From: VAZQ01 sp963840535
GTDB taxonomy: Bacteria; Pseudomonadota; Alphaproteobacteria; Rhizobiales; Xanthobacteraceae
DNA length: 64,000 bases
Assembly (NCBI GenBank): GCA_963840535.1
Contig: CAWIZJ010000043.1
Location: 1 to 64,000 of the forward strand
Direction: 5' to 3'
Each line of letters begins with the position of its first letter. Within the stretch, counting starts at the first letter, position 1. Position numbers and translations under genes: made by a program. Positions 38,454-48,621 of the stretch are shown in pieces. The notes under the pieces are model-generated. The model worked only from the letters and a program-made list of their open reading frames with translations, had not been told where the DNA came from and did not search any database.

Positions 38454-41400
38454 ATGGAACCGATTCTCGTCAAGATTTTCGCCACCGCGCTGGCGCTCAG
38501 CCAGGTGACGACCGCGCCCGATGCGGTGAGCACGGGGTTCGACCGCGCCGGCGACCAGCAGCAGGTCGCGCAGCTGTTGCGCGCGGGCTGCACCCACATG
38601 CTCAAGGCCTTCGACATCGAGAACATCAATCTCGACGAGCTCATCACTACCGCGCTCGACGATCCGCAACCGATCGGCGAGAGCAAGGCGTTCCGCGGCA
38701 TCAGTTTCGCCGATTTGCACACCGCGTACCGGCAGTTCTGCAAGAACGAGAAGGTGGCGGTCCCGGCGGTCGATCTCGGCGAGGTCATCGACTTCTACAA
38801 CAAGGCCGTCGCCCAGCTGCCGGGTCACGACAAGCTCAAGGGTCTCAAGCTTCCCGGCGCCAGCATCGTGCTCGACCGCAAAGGCGAGCGATTCGCGGAG
38901 GTATTCGAGGAGAATCAACGACGGGTATGGGTGGTGCTCGCAGACATCCCCGAGCACGTGCAGAAAGCCTTCATCGCGGCCGAGGACCGGCGGTTTTATC
39001 AGCACAAGGGTATCGACGAGCGTGGGTTGATTCGCGCCTTCATCGGCAATCTCGCCGCCTCCGGCCGCCCGCAGGGCGGCTCGACCATCACGCAGCAGAT
39101 CGTCAAGAACCTCCTGGTGGGCGAAGATCTCACCTATGAGCGCAAGATCCGCGAGATGATCGTCGCCTCTCGCGTCGAACGCTCGCTGAGCAAGGCGGAG
39201 ATCCTCGAGCTCTATCTCAATTCCGTCTTTCTTGGTCGCGGCTCCTGGGGCATCGAGCTTGCGGCACGCAGCTATTTCGGAAAGCCGGCGAAGGCGCTGG
39301 CGCTGGAAGAAGGCGCACTGCTCGCCGGTCTCACCAAGGGGCCGAATTTCTACAATCCCGACCGGCATCCGGGACGGGCGCAGGAGCGATTAGCCTATGT
39401 GCTGAGCCGCCTGCAGGAGGACGGGACCGTCTCCACGCAGCTGCCCGCCCGCGGCCTGCCGGCCCTGCCTACGATGGTGGCTTACGAACGGCCGCGCCGC
39501 GACATCGGCTTCCACTTCGTCGACCAGGTGGCGCGCGAGGCCAAGGCGGTGGCGGGCATCGATGCCATCACGGCCAACTCGTACACGGTGCGCTCGACCA
39601 TCCACCCGCAACTGCAGCGCGCGGTGGAGACTGCGCTGCAAGAGGGGCTTTGGCGCTATGAGCGGAGCTCCGGCCGCCTGCAGTTCCGGGCGGCCGAAGC
39701 CAATCTGGCGCAGGCGATCAAGCGCATCGAATCCGACAAGGATGCGGCGAAGAAGGCAGCGGACAAGCGGCCATTCTGGCAGCAGGCGCTCGCCGGGGCG
39801 CGACTCGCGCTCTACGACGTGCACTGGACGCCGGCGGTGGTGATCGAGAAACCCACGGGCAAGAAGGGCGAAGTCTGGCGCGTCGGCCTGGCCGACGGGC
39901 GAGTCCTGCCCTTCGCGATCGACAACGCTGCCGCCCAGCGCAAGCTTGTCCTTCACGACGTGGTTTTCGTCCGCGTCGGCGAGAGCAAGGGCAAGACAGC
40001 GCGCGCCGAATTGCGCGTCCGTCCGCTGGTGCAGGGCACGGTGGTGGTCATGGAGAACAAGACCGGCCGGATCCTCGCCATGACCGGCGGCTTCTCCTAT
40101 CCGCTGAGCCAGCTCAATCGGGCGACGCAGTCCGTGCGCCAGCCCGGCTCCGCCATCAAGCCGCTGTCCTACCTTGCGGCGCTCCGCAAGGGCCTGCAGC
40201 CCAATACGCTGGTCAGCGACGGACCTATCACCCTCCCGCCCATCGGGCGAAGCCGTGCCCGCGAACAGGACTATTGGACCCCAAAGAACTACGACGGCGG
40301 GGGTGGCGGAATTCTCACCTTGCGCCGCGCGCTCGAGAACTCGCGCAATCTCGCCACCGTTCATCTGCTGGATGGCGGTATCGAGGACAGCCCGGAGGCG
40401 AGCCTCGAGCGCCTGTGCGGGCTGGCGATGGAGGCGCAGATCTACCGCGAGTGCGCGCGCTACTATCCCTTCGTGCTGGGCGCCCAGCCGGTGCGCCCGA
40501 TCGATCTTGCCGCCTTTTATGCGGCGATCGCCAATGAGGGCGTGCGGCCGTCTCCCTACGTCATCGACACCATCGAGCGGGATGGTCTCATCGTCTACCG
40601 ACACGATCCCAAATCAGCCGTCCGCATCGGGTCGGTCGACCGCGCCGCCTTCTATCAGCTCAAGACCATGTTGCAGGGCGTGCTCTCACGCGGCACCGCA
40701 CGATCGATCGGCAGCCTTGCACCCTTTGTCGCGGGCAAGACCGGAACCTCGGACCAGGAGAACGACGCCTGGTTCGTCGGCTTCAGCAACGACGTCACCG
40801 TGGCAGTGTGGATCGGCTACGACAATGCCGACGGCAAGCGTCGCACCCTCGGCGGCGGTGCGACCGGCGGCGGGGTCGCCGTGCCGATCTTCGAGCCGGT
40901 GATGCAGGCCGTGTGGGCGAATGTCGCGCCCAGAACCGCTCTTGCTCCTCCTTCTCCCGAAGCCAAGCGCCAACTCGCTTGCAAGTCGATCGATCTCGAC
41001 TCCGGCGAGACGGCGCAGACCGGCGGACGCGCCATCACCGAGTGCTTCCGTATCGATCGCTATGGACGGGTGATCGATACCCAGTACCAGCTGGTATCGC
41101 GCGAGGACGCCTATATCGCGAAACGGGTCGCGCGGCTACTTCACCGTGGCGCCGAATCCCGGTTCATTCTTCGGCTGGGGCGGATTCTACGAGCAGCGCC
41201 CGGGGTACTATTACGATAATCGCGGGCGCTACTATCAGGACAACAGCAGGCGCTACCAAGAGGACACCACGCGCCACCAGCAGGACAACACCGGGCGGTA
41301 CCAGCAGGACAACGGCCATCCCTACTATCAGGATAACAATGGGCGCTATGTACCGGCGCCGCGCGAAGCGCAGCCTCAGCCTCAGCCCGGTTACGGGCAA

Positions 41401-41542
41401 CCCGGGCCCAACGGGCGCAATCAGCGGGCTCAGGATCCGCGGGTACAGGCGCAGCCGCACGCGCGATCCGTATGCTCGCGAATATCAGACACCGCAGCGT
41501 ATCGATCCCGGCCATGTCTGGGGCAACCGGCGATACTACTGA
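38454..41542 (+). CDS. Class A penicillin-binding protein with repeat-rich C-terminal tail (two frameshifts)
   Basis: A bifunctional peptidoglycan synthase of about 1030 residues after correction. The glycosyltransferase domain has its catalytic Glu at E177 (AEDRRFYQHKG) and QGGSTITQQIVKNL. The transpeptidase domain has SAIK (Ser566), SRN in ENSRNLATV, and KTGT from K762. The main frame stops after ARLLHRGAESRF, but a one-base shift near 41120 gives a tyrosine-, glutamine- and asparagine-rich tail. A second shift near 41470, in a CGCGCG run, leads to DPGHVWGNRRYY and a stop at 41542. I place the start at ATG 38454 with GAAGG upstream; an in-frame GTG lies at 38412. Confidence 0.85.
41215..41355 (+). 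repeat. Octapeptide repeat region in the penicillin-binding protein tail
   Basis: Six imperfect units of about 8 residues: DNRGRYYQ, DNSRRYQE, DTTRHQQ, DNTGRYQQ, DNGHPYYQ, DNNGRYVP. The DNA is repetitive with a period of about 24 bases. It is read in the frame one base away from the catalytic domains, so copy number and frame both need checking. Confidence 0.65.
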
Positions 41543-41553
41543 AAGACCTCATC

Positions 41554-42603
41554 ATGCTGCTTCCCAAGACAGCTGCGCTGCTGGCGGCATCGTTCGCTCT
41601 TGCCGGTGGTATCCGTGTCGCTGCGGTCGCTGCCCAGGAATTCCGTATCGAGGAAGTCGTCTCGGCCGCGGCGCTCGTGGTCGATCAGCTCAAGCCGAAA
41701 ACGATCAAGTTCGTCGATCGGCCGAGCGACGAAATGATCGATCCCGATGCCGGGCTCATCCGCTTCGAGGATTGGGCGCAGAGCAAGCCGGTCGAGAAGC
41801 AATTCCTGTCTCCTTATCCCAGTTATCTCGAGCCCATGTCGAGGTCACCGTCGACGGCGTGCGCAGACGATTCAAGGAAAAGCTGCACATGTACGTCGGC
41901 GAGGCGCGCTTTTCGCTGTCACGGCCGCCGGGCTCGATCGATCTCGCGAGCTTCGTGTCGCTTCCCTTCATCGAGCGGATCGACCCCGCGATCAAGCACA
42001 GCCTGATCACGTCGGCCGAGGCCGTCGATCCGAAGGACCCGCGTACCGTGCACAACCAGCACCCACTGCGTCGCTGGTGCGAGGTGAGGCCGGTTACCAT
42101 CTGCATTCGCTCGCGTTATCAGTTCGAAGGCAAGCTGCCGATCGGCATCCAGATCGCCAACAAGCTGCGTGATGCGCCGAAGAAAATCGCCGACCACCTG
42201 GAGTTCGAGAGCGAGCTGACGCTGCGGCCGCCCGCGGAGGTGACGGAGATGGACTTCGCAAAGCTGACCGGGCTCGACGCGCAGCCGATCGGTGCGCTCG
42301 AGCAGAACATCTTCTACGTCAACCAGGTCATGCAGTTCGGCAAATTGCTCGCGATCTTTCAGCACCATCCCAGCGATGCGAGCCAGAGCGTCGTGACCGT
42401 GTTCATGACGCTCGCCGTCGAGTTCGAGCCTATTGGGGAAGAAGAAGGAATTCATGAAGGTTCCGGTGCTGCGAAATCTGGTGCCCGCCCAGGTGCTGGC
42501 CGGCAAGAGCTCCTTCAATACCGGCAATTCCATCAGCGCCGGCCTGCCGGTTTATGCGCGCAACCAGGTCAAGTCGATCGCGGCGCTGCTCGAGCGGAAG
42601 TGA
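41554..42603 (+). CDS. Exported protein of unknown function (two compensating frameshifts)
   Basis: A 349-residue protein with a signal peptide (MLLPKTAALLAASFALAGGI, cleavage near AAQE). Reading breaks near 41835, where one C is missing (EPHVEVTVDG is restored), and again near 42440, where a run of four G has one too many. After the second correction the end reads MKVPVLRNLVPAQVLAGKSS, then FNTGNSISAGLPVYARNQVK and SIAALLERK. The three pieces form one continuous protein of exact length. It begins 11 bases after the penicillin-binding protein stop, so an envelope role is possible. No family recognised. Confidence 0.7.
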
Positions 42604-42732
42604 AACTCGGCTGCGTCTGCGGGTGAAGCGTCCGGCGTCCGGCATATGGATCGATCGTCGCACTCCGTCTAATCCAACATCGAGGCTCCGCTCGAGAGGG
42701 AGCCGAAATCGACCTGCTCAAAGGAGCCAAGC

Positions 42733-43707
42733 ATGGGTGTACTCGTCGACGGGACGTGGCGCGACGAGGAGCTTCCGGAGGAGACCGGTCGTTCCGGCGA
42801 GTTCCGACGTGCCGACAGTCGTTTTCGCGACCGGATTACCGCTGACAATTCGTCCGGCTTCAAGGCGGAGCAGGGCAGATATCACCTCTACGTCGCGCAC
42901 GGCTGTCCCTGGGCGCATCGGACGCTGATCTATCGAGCCTTGAAGAAGCTCGAAGGCGCAATCTCGGTCGCGTACTCGATTCCCGGTCTGAGGGAGCAAG
43001 GCTGGACGTTCGAAAACAGTCCGGCATTCCCCGATTGCACGCCGGACGAAGTCAACGGCTTCCACTATCTGCACCAGGCTTATACCGCGACCGATCCCCG
43101 TTACACCGGCAAGGTCACGGTGCCGACGCTTTGGGACAAGGCGACCAAGCGTGTGGTCAACAACGAATCGTCCGAGATCATCCGCATGCTCGATAGCGAG
43201 TTCAAGGAGATTGCCGGCGACGATACCGATTTCTATCCGGCTCCCTTGCGCACGGAGATCGACCGCATCAACGCGCTCGTCTATGCCAATGTGAATAACG
43301 GTGTCTATCGCTGCGGATTTGCACGCTCTCAGGCGGCCTACGAAGCCGCATTCGATGCGCTGTTCGAGACGCTGGATGAGCTCGAGGCGCGTCTCGGGCG
43401 TCAGCGCTACCTGGTCGGGCGCCAGATCACCGAGGCCGACTGGCGCCTGTTCCCGACGCTGGTGCGCTTCGATGTCGCTTATTTCTCCCTCTTCAAGTGC
43501 AACAAGAAACGCATCGCGGACTATTCGAACCTCTTGAACTACATGCGCGAGCTCTACCAGCTGCCCGGCATCGCAGCGACGGTGACCCCGCGCTACTACG
43601 TGATCAATTATTGGTCGATCAGAAGAGTCAATCCGACCGGCGTCATTCCCAAGGGAACCCCCGTCGCCTATTCCGAGCCGCATGATCGGGCGCGGCTGGC
43701 GGCATGA
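42733..43707 (+). CDS. Glutathionyl-hydroquinone reductase (Xi-class glutathione transferase)
   Basis: A 324-residue enzyme of the YqjG/ECM4 group, which removes glutathione from glutathionyl-hydroquinones. The catalytic Cys is C58 in the signature CPWAHR (58-63). SIPGLREQGWTF, VPTLWDKATKRVVNNESSEI and GRQITEADWRLFPTLVRFD are typical. AAAGGAG lies 7 bases before the ATG. It fits a bacterium that degrades aromatic compounds. Transcribed alone or with its upstream neighbour (129-base gap). Confidence 0.92.
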   Translation: MGVLVDGTWRDEELPEETGRSGEFRRADSRFRDRITADNSSGFKAEQGRYHLYVAHGCPWAHRTLIYRALKKLEGAISVAYSIPGLREQGWTFENSPAFPDCTPDEVNGFHYLHQAYTATDPRYTGKVTVPTLWDKATKRVVNNESSEIIRMLDSEFKEIAGDDTDFYPAPLRTEIDRINALVYANVNNGVYRCGFARSQAAYEAAFDALFETLDELEARLGRQRYLVGRQITEADWRLFPTLVRFDVAYFSLFKCNKKRIADYSNLLNYMRELYQLPGIAATVTPRYYVINYWSIRRVNPTGVIPKGTPVAYSEPHDRARLAA

Positions 43708-43856
43708 GATTGGCGCGCGTCCAAGGCCGGAATTTCCGACTTTTGACGACAGCGTCAGTTCCACGCCTGGAACTCGGTTCCAAATCCCCACTTTCACTGG
43801 GCCTTCTCAAATTCGCCGCGATTGAGGCGTATTGAATTCGCTGCACTGCTACTCCG

Positions 43857-45264
43857 ATGCCTCAACCATCGGGCGCGACCCGAGGACAGGTATCGGAACG
43901 AGGGGCGGCCGATGCATGGGGCATCGGGCCAGTACCGACGCCGCAAGACCCCGGCGGCGCCGGAGATATCGATCTGTCGACGATATCACTCGAGCATCCC
44001 GGTGGTTCATCCGGCCGCTGGGCCGGCGCTGGTACGCTGCGGCCGGCGGGATCAATTCGTGCGCGGGTCGCAGCGCATGCGGCGGCACCTTCAGGCAGCG
44101 CGCGCGCGCTCGACTGGTTCACATTCTTCCTGGCGGATATCCAGACCGGCTTCGGCCCGTTCGTCGCAATCTATCTCACCGCCCATCACTGGGCGCAGTT
44201 CGATATCGGTCTGGTTCTTACCGCCGGCGGCATGATGGCCTTGGCGGCGCAGATGCCCGCCGGCGCGCTGGTTGATGCGGTGCGCTCGGCGCGGTTGATT
44301 GCTGCGCTGGCGGTGGCGGCGGTCGGCCTGAGCGCGCTGGCCATTGCCTTGTGGCCGACCTTCTCGGTGGTCATTGCCGCGCGAATGATGCATGCGGCCG
44401 CCAGCTGCGTGCTGGGGCCGGTCATCGCCGCGCTCAGCCTGGCGCTCGTCGGCCACGCGGCATTGGGAGCGCGATTGGGCCGGAACGCCCGCTTCGCCTC
44501 GATTGGCAACGGTGTCGCCGCCGCGGCAATGGGAGCATGCGGCTTCTTGATCTCCAACCAGGCCGTGTTCCTCCTGACAGCGGTGCTCGCGGTGCCCGCC
44601 ATCCTGGCGCTCAGGCGGATACGCTCGACCGATCTCGAGCCTCCGCCGTACGCGACCACCGGAGCCGCAACAGCCGGCTTGCGCGAGCGTGTTGAGCGAT
44701 CGACGCCTGCTCGTCTTCGCCGGCTGCATCCTGCTCTTTCAGCTTGCCAACGCCGCGATGCTCCCGCTCATGGGTGCCATCTTGACCGTGAGATCGCCGG
44801 CATGGGCCACGACATTGATCGGTGCCTGCATCGTCGTACCGCAACTCATCGTCGCCCTGTTCGCTCCTTGGGTCGGCAGGGTAGCCGATCGATGGGGGCG
44901 GCGCCCACTCTTGAAATTCTGTTTCGGGGCGTTGGCCATCAGGGGGGTCCTGTTCATCTTCATCACCGATCCCTATCTGGTTGTTGCCGTGCAAACCCTC
45001 GACGGCGTCTGCGCCGCCGTGCTCGGCGTGACGCTTCCGCTCGTGGTGGCCGATATCACCCGCGGCACGGGCCGGTTCAACCTCGGGCTCGGCATCGTCG
45101 GCAGCGCGGTGGGCATCGGCGCCGCGTTGAGCACAACGCTTGCCGGATTTGCCTTCGATCATTTCGGTAGCGGCGCTGCGTTCCTGGGCCTTGCCTCGAT
45201 TGCCGGTGGCGGCCTGTTGCTGGTCTGGTTTATGCTGCCCGAGACCGGGCGCGCCCCCGGCTGA
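43857..45264 (+). CDS. MFS transporter (one-base frameshift)
   Basis: A major facilitator protein of about 12 transmembrane segments after correction. The first half has LDWFTFFLADIQTGFGPFVAIYL and GGMMALAAQMPAGALVDAVRSARLI (loop 2-3 motif). The second half, one base out of frame, reads SDRRLLVFAGCILLFQLANAA, GRVADRWGRRPLLKF and VADITRGTGRFN to a stop at 45264. The shift lies between about 44640 and 44690. The N-terminal 80 residues from ATG 43857 have no resemblance and no good ribosome binding site, so the true start may be later. Substrate unknown. Confidence 0.75.
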
Positions 45265-45501
45265 GCATCTCAGGCCGCGGCATCAGCCGCGGCGTCATAT
45301 GCGATGCATAAGTCAGGTGCGGTGCATGGTACCGTCGCGCCCCAGGGTCGACCTGCATTGGCGACATGACTGCCATTCCGGAACTCCCGGCACTCGCAAC
45401 CGGGCCTCGCAAACATGCGATTGGCGGGTTCCCCTCCGAAACCGGATGCCGATTCCGGCGTTGCAATACATCCGCAATCGGAAAGGGGGGTCACTCTCCG
45501 C

Positions 45502-47271
45502 ATGAAAGATGCCTGTGGGTATGCCGATCGTCCGCTCCCATTCGTGATGCGTTACGTGAGGGCGCGGCCTGTCGCGCATGCTGTTATTGTGACTGCGGTG
45601 GTCGCTGCCGTCGGTTGCTCCGTAGGGGCGCAATTTGCCGTCAAGCTTCTTGTCGACGGCCTGGCCGGGGGAATTACAGCGAGCCACGCCCATGTCTGGA
45701 TGGGGTTTCTGCTGCTGGCCACGCTGATCGCCGGGGACAACCTGCTTTGGCGGCTCGCCGGGTGGATCGCGAGCTTCACTCTTGTTGCAGTTACCGGTGA
45801 CCTTCGGCGTGATCTGTTCCGACATCTCACCGGACATTCGCCCAGCTATTTTGTCGATCGAATGCCGGGCACGTTGACCAGCCGGATCACGGCCACCTCG
45901 AATGCCGTATATACGCTCGAGAACATGTTCATCTGGAACGTGCTGCCGCCGTGCATGGCGACGCTCGCAGCAATCGCTTTCGTCGTCACGGTGAGCCTGC
46001 CGATGGCGGCCTCGCTTACGATGCTCGCGGGTTTATTGGTGTTCGTCATGTGCCGCCTTGCTGCCGCCGGTTGGCCGCTGCACCACGAGTTTGCCGACAG
46101 GGCTGCTGCGGTCGATGGGGAGATGGTGGACGTGGTCGGCAATATGCCCCTGGTCTGGACCTATTGCGGGATCGGCCGCGAGCACCGGAGGCTCGATGCC
46201 ACCATCGATCGGGAATTGGCGGCACGGCGGCGCAGCCTGTTCTACCTGGAGAAGCTGCGGCTGTTCCACGCCGGGGTAACGGTGCTGTTGACGATCGCAT
46301 TGCTGGCCTGGGCCATCCTGCTCTGGCAGGACGGCGCCGCCACGGCCGGCGACGTTGTGCTGGTGTGCACGCTGGGGCTATCCATCCTGCATGCAACACG
46401 GGATCTCGCGGTCGCACTTGTGGATGTCACCCAGCATGTCGCGCGGCTCGCGGAAGCGCTGGCAACTCTGCTCGTGCCGCACCGTCTGCGCGACCACCCC
46501 GAGGCCAAGCCGCTCGCACAGTCCGGCCGCGCGGTGTCGTTCGAGAACGTCGCCTTCAGCTATCCGGACGGCCAACACGTGTTCACGGACTTCAGCCTTC
46601 GGATCCTGCCGGGCCAGCGCGTGGGCCTGGTCGGTCCCTCCGGTTGCGGCAAGTCGACCCTCTTCGTCCTGCTGCAGCGCTTCTACGATGTTCAAGGCGG
46701 CCGCATCCTGCTTGGCCGCCAGGACATCGCGCGGGTGACACAGGAGAGCCTGCGCGCCGCCATTGCGGTCGTTCCGCAGGATATTTCGCTGTTTCACCGC
46801 TCGATCATCGAGAATGTCCGCTACGGCCGCCCGGAAGCTTCCGATGCCGAGGTGAGGGAGGCGATCGTCGCGGCCAATTGCGATTCCTTCATTGCGTCCC
46901 TGCCGGACCGGGGCGCGACCATCGTCGGCGACCGCGGCGTCAAGCTCTCCCCCGGCCAGCGCCAGCGCATCGGAATTGCCAGGGCCTTTCTCAAGGATGC
47001 GCCCATTCTTCTGCTCGACGAGGCGACCTCGGCGCTCGACGGCGATGCGGAGGAGGCCGTACGGCAGGCACTGGACCGTCTCATGGGCGGCCGCACCGTC
47101 GTCGCCATCGCTCATCGGCTTTCGAGCTTGCGCAGCTTCGATCGGATCGTGGTCTTGCAGGCGGGGCAGATCGGTGAGGATGGATCACCGCTGGCGCTCA
47201 TGCGCAGCAACGGCATTTACAGTCGGCTGATCCATCGGGAGGTGGCACGGCTCCCGAAGAAGGCGGCGTAG
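45502..47271 (+). CDS. ABC exporter, fused membrane and ATPase domains
   Basis: A 589-residue type I ABC half-transporter. Residues 1 to about 310 carry six predicted membrane helices. The ATPase domain has Walker A GPSGCGKST near 378-386, the signature LSPGQRQRIGIARAFL, Walker B ILLLDEATSALD and the H-loop AIAHRLSS. It should work as a homodimer exporting a lipid, drug or peptide. I prefer the ATG at 45502, after GAAAGGGGGG, over the upstream frame from 45415. It follows the MFS gene by about 240 bases. Confidence 0.9.
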   Translation: MKDACGYADRPLPFVMRYVRARPVAHAVIVTAVVAAVGCSVGAQFAVKLLVDGLAGGITASHAHVWMGFLLLATLIAGDNLLWRLAGWIASFTLVAVTGDLRRDLFRHLTGHSPSYFVDRMPGTLTSRITATSNAVYTLENMFIWNVLPPCMATLAAIAFVVTVSLPMAASLTMLAGLLVFVMCRLAAAGWPLHHEFADRAAAVDGEMVDVVGNMPLVWTYCGIGREHRRLDATIDRELAARRRSLFYLEKLRLFHAGVTVLLTIALLAWAILLWQDGAATAGDVVLVCTLGLSILHATRDLAVALVDVTQHVARLAEALATLLVPHRLRDHPEAKPLAQSGRAVSFENVAFSYPDGQHVFTDFSLRILPGQRVGLVGPSGCGKSTLFVLLQRFYDVQGGRILLGRQDIARVTQESLRAAIAVVPQDISLFHRSIIENVRYGRPEASDAEVREAIVAANCDSFIASLPDRGATIVGDRGVKLSPGQRQRIGIARAFLKDAPILLLDEATSALDGDAEEAVRQALDRLMGGRTVVAIAHRLSSLRSFDRIVVLQAGQIGEDGSPLALMRSNGIYSRLIHREVARLPKKAA

Positions 47272-47617
47272 CATCGAGCACACGGGAAAGCCCCGATTTT
47301 TCGGCCCTCCCGCGCCTTGACTTCGCCGCGGCCCACCGATACATACCGCCCACTTTTCGGCAGGCGGTGAGCTTCGCTTGCTCGGAACGGCGTGCCCGGT
47401 GTCCGTAAACCGTTGAGATCATTGGTCTCCATCGCCTGCGGACGGGCGTCACCAGCCTCGAGGATTGAAGCTCAGACGCTGCCTCTGACGACTGTCAGAT
47501 GAGTAGGGCATGACCGCTCGCGGCAGCGCCGGCGGTCCTCTGTGAGACGGGTGAGCGCCGAACGCACCGGATGGCGCTCCTCCGTTTTGCGCGTTGGGAC
47601 GAAGGATTGCAGTCGAG
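47272..47617 (+). other. rpsL upstream region
   Basis: 346 bases without a gene between the ABC exporter and rpsL. It contains a strong promoter candidate at 47317-47345 and then a leader of about 265 bases. I see no other motif with confidence. Confidence 0.5.
47317..47345 (+). promoter_or_regulatory. Promoter of the str operon
   Basis: TTGACT at 47317-47322, a 17-base spacer, and TACATA at 47340-47345. The -35 matches consensus at 5 of 6 positions. The -10 and the spacer length equal those of the rplJ promoter. Confidence 0.7.
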
Positions 47618-47989
47618 ATGCCGACGATCAACCAGCTCATCCGCAAGCCGCGCATCACGCAGCACGCGAAGAAGAAGGTGCCGGCGCTTCAGCAGAGTCC
47701 GCAGAAGCGTGGCGTGTGCACCCGCGTCTACACCACGACGCCCAAGAAGCCGAACTCCGCCTTGCGCAAGGTCGCCAAAGTACGTCTGACCAATGGTTTC
47801 GAGGTGATCGGTTACATCCCGGGCGAAGGCCATAATCTGCAGGAGCACTCGGTGGTGATGATCCGCGGCGGTCGCGTCAAGGACCTGCCGGGGGTGCGCT
47901 ATCACATTCTGCGCGGCGTGCTCGACACCCAGGGCGTTAAGAACCGCAAGCAGAGGCGCTCCAAGTATGGAGCAAAACGACCCAAGTGA
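47618..47989 (+). CDS. rpsL: 30S ribosomal protein S12
   Basis: A 123-residue decoding-centre protein: MPTINQLIRKPR start, TTTPKKPNSALRKVAKVRLT and RGGRVKDLPGVRYH. The lysines whose mutation gives streptomycin resistance are both present as the sensitive form. The start at 47618 is the family start; the open frame begins eight codons earlier. Confidence 0.98.
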   Translation: MPTINQLIRKPRITQHAKKKVPALQQSPQKRGVCTRVYTTTPKKPNSALRKVAKVRLTNGFEVIGYIPGEGHNLQEHSVVMIRGGRVKDLPGVRYHILRGVLDTQGVKNRKQRRSKYGAKRPK

Positions 47990-48003
47990 TTGGGTCGTTT
48001 TGC
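47972..48003 (+). terminator. Perfect hairpin overlapping the rpsL stop codon
   Basis: GCAAAACGACCCA at 47972-47984 and its exact complement at 47991-48003 form a 13-base stem with a 6-base loop that contains the TGA stop. The 3-prime arm ends in GTTTTGC. It could act as an attenuator, stabiliser or processing site between rpsL and rpsG. Confidence 0.55.
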
Positions 48004-48122
48004 ATGAAGCCGGTCGCGCAAGCCTCCGGGAAGTGTAGGCGTCCAAGCCGGCTCGATCCGGCAGCGAGAGACAGAGACTGGATGGCCGGCGTAAGCCGGC
48101 CGTGACGAAAGAAAGCAGACTG

Positions 48123-48593
48123 ATGTCGCGCCGTCACAGTGCCGAGAAACGAGAGATCAATCCGGACCCCAAATATGGGAACCTGGTGGTCTCGAAGTTC
48201 ATGAACTCGATCATGCGAGCCGGCAAGAAGTCGGTGGCGGAGAGCATCGTGTACGGCGCGCTCGAGATCATCGAGGGCAAGACCAAGCAGAGTCCGATCG
48301 CGGTCTTCGAGCAGGCGCTCGACAACGTCATGCCCTCGATCGAGGTGCGCTCGCGACGCGTCGGCGGCGCCACCTATCAGGTGCCGGTCGAGGTGCGCAC
48401 CACCCGCCGCCAGGCGCTCGGCATCCGCTGGATCATTGCAGCGGCACGCGAGCGCAACGAAAAGACGATGACGGAGCGGCTCTCGGCGGAGCTGCTCGAT
48501 GCTTCGAACAGTCGGGGGAACGCGGTCAAGAAGCGCGAGGACACGCACCGTATGGCCGAGGCCAATCGGGCATTTTCGCACTACCGTTGGTGA
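48123..48593 (+). CDS. rpsG: 30S ribosomal protein S7
   Basis: A 156-residue primary 16S rRNA-binding protein: MSRRHSAEKREINPDPKYGN, then VGGATYQVPVEVRTTRRQALG and FSHYRW at the end. It is the translational repressor of the str operon in other bacteria. GAAAGAAAGCAG precedes the ATG at 48123. Confidence 0.97.
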   Translation: MSRRHSAEKREINPDPKYGNLVVSKFMNSIMRAGKKSVAESIVYGALEIIEGKTKQSPIAVFEQALDNVMPSIEVRSRRVGGATYQVPVEVRTTRRQALGIRWIIAAARERNEKTMTERLSAELLDASNSRGNAVKKREDTHRMAEANRAFSHYRW

Positions 48594-48621
48594 CGGCGAG
48601 AAATCAGGATCGGAAACGAGA

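Noticed and set aside
41215..41355. CRISPR-like or intergenic tandem repeat
   Set aside because: The period of about 24 bases keeps a reading frame and encodes octapeptides; there are no spacers or conserved repeats.
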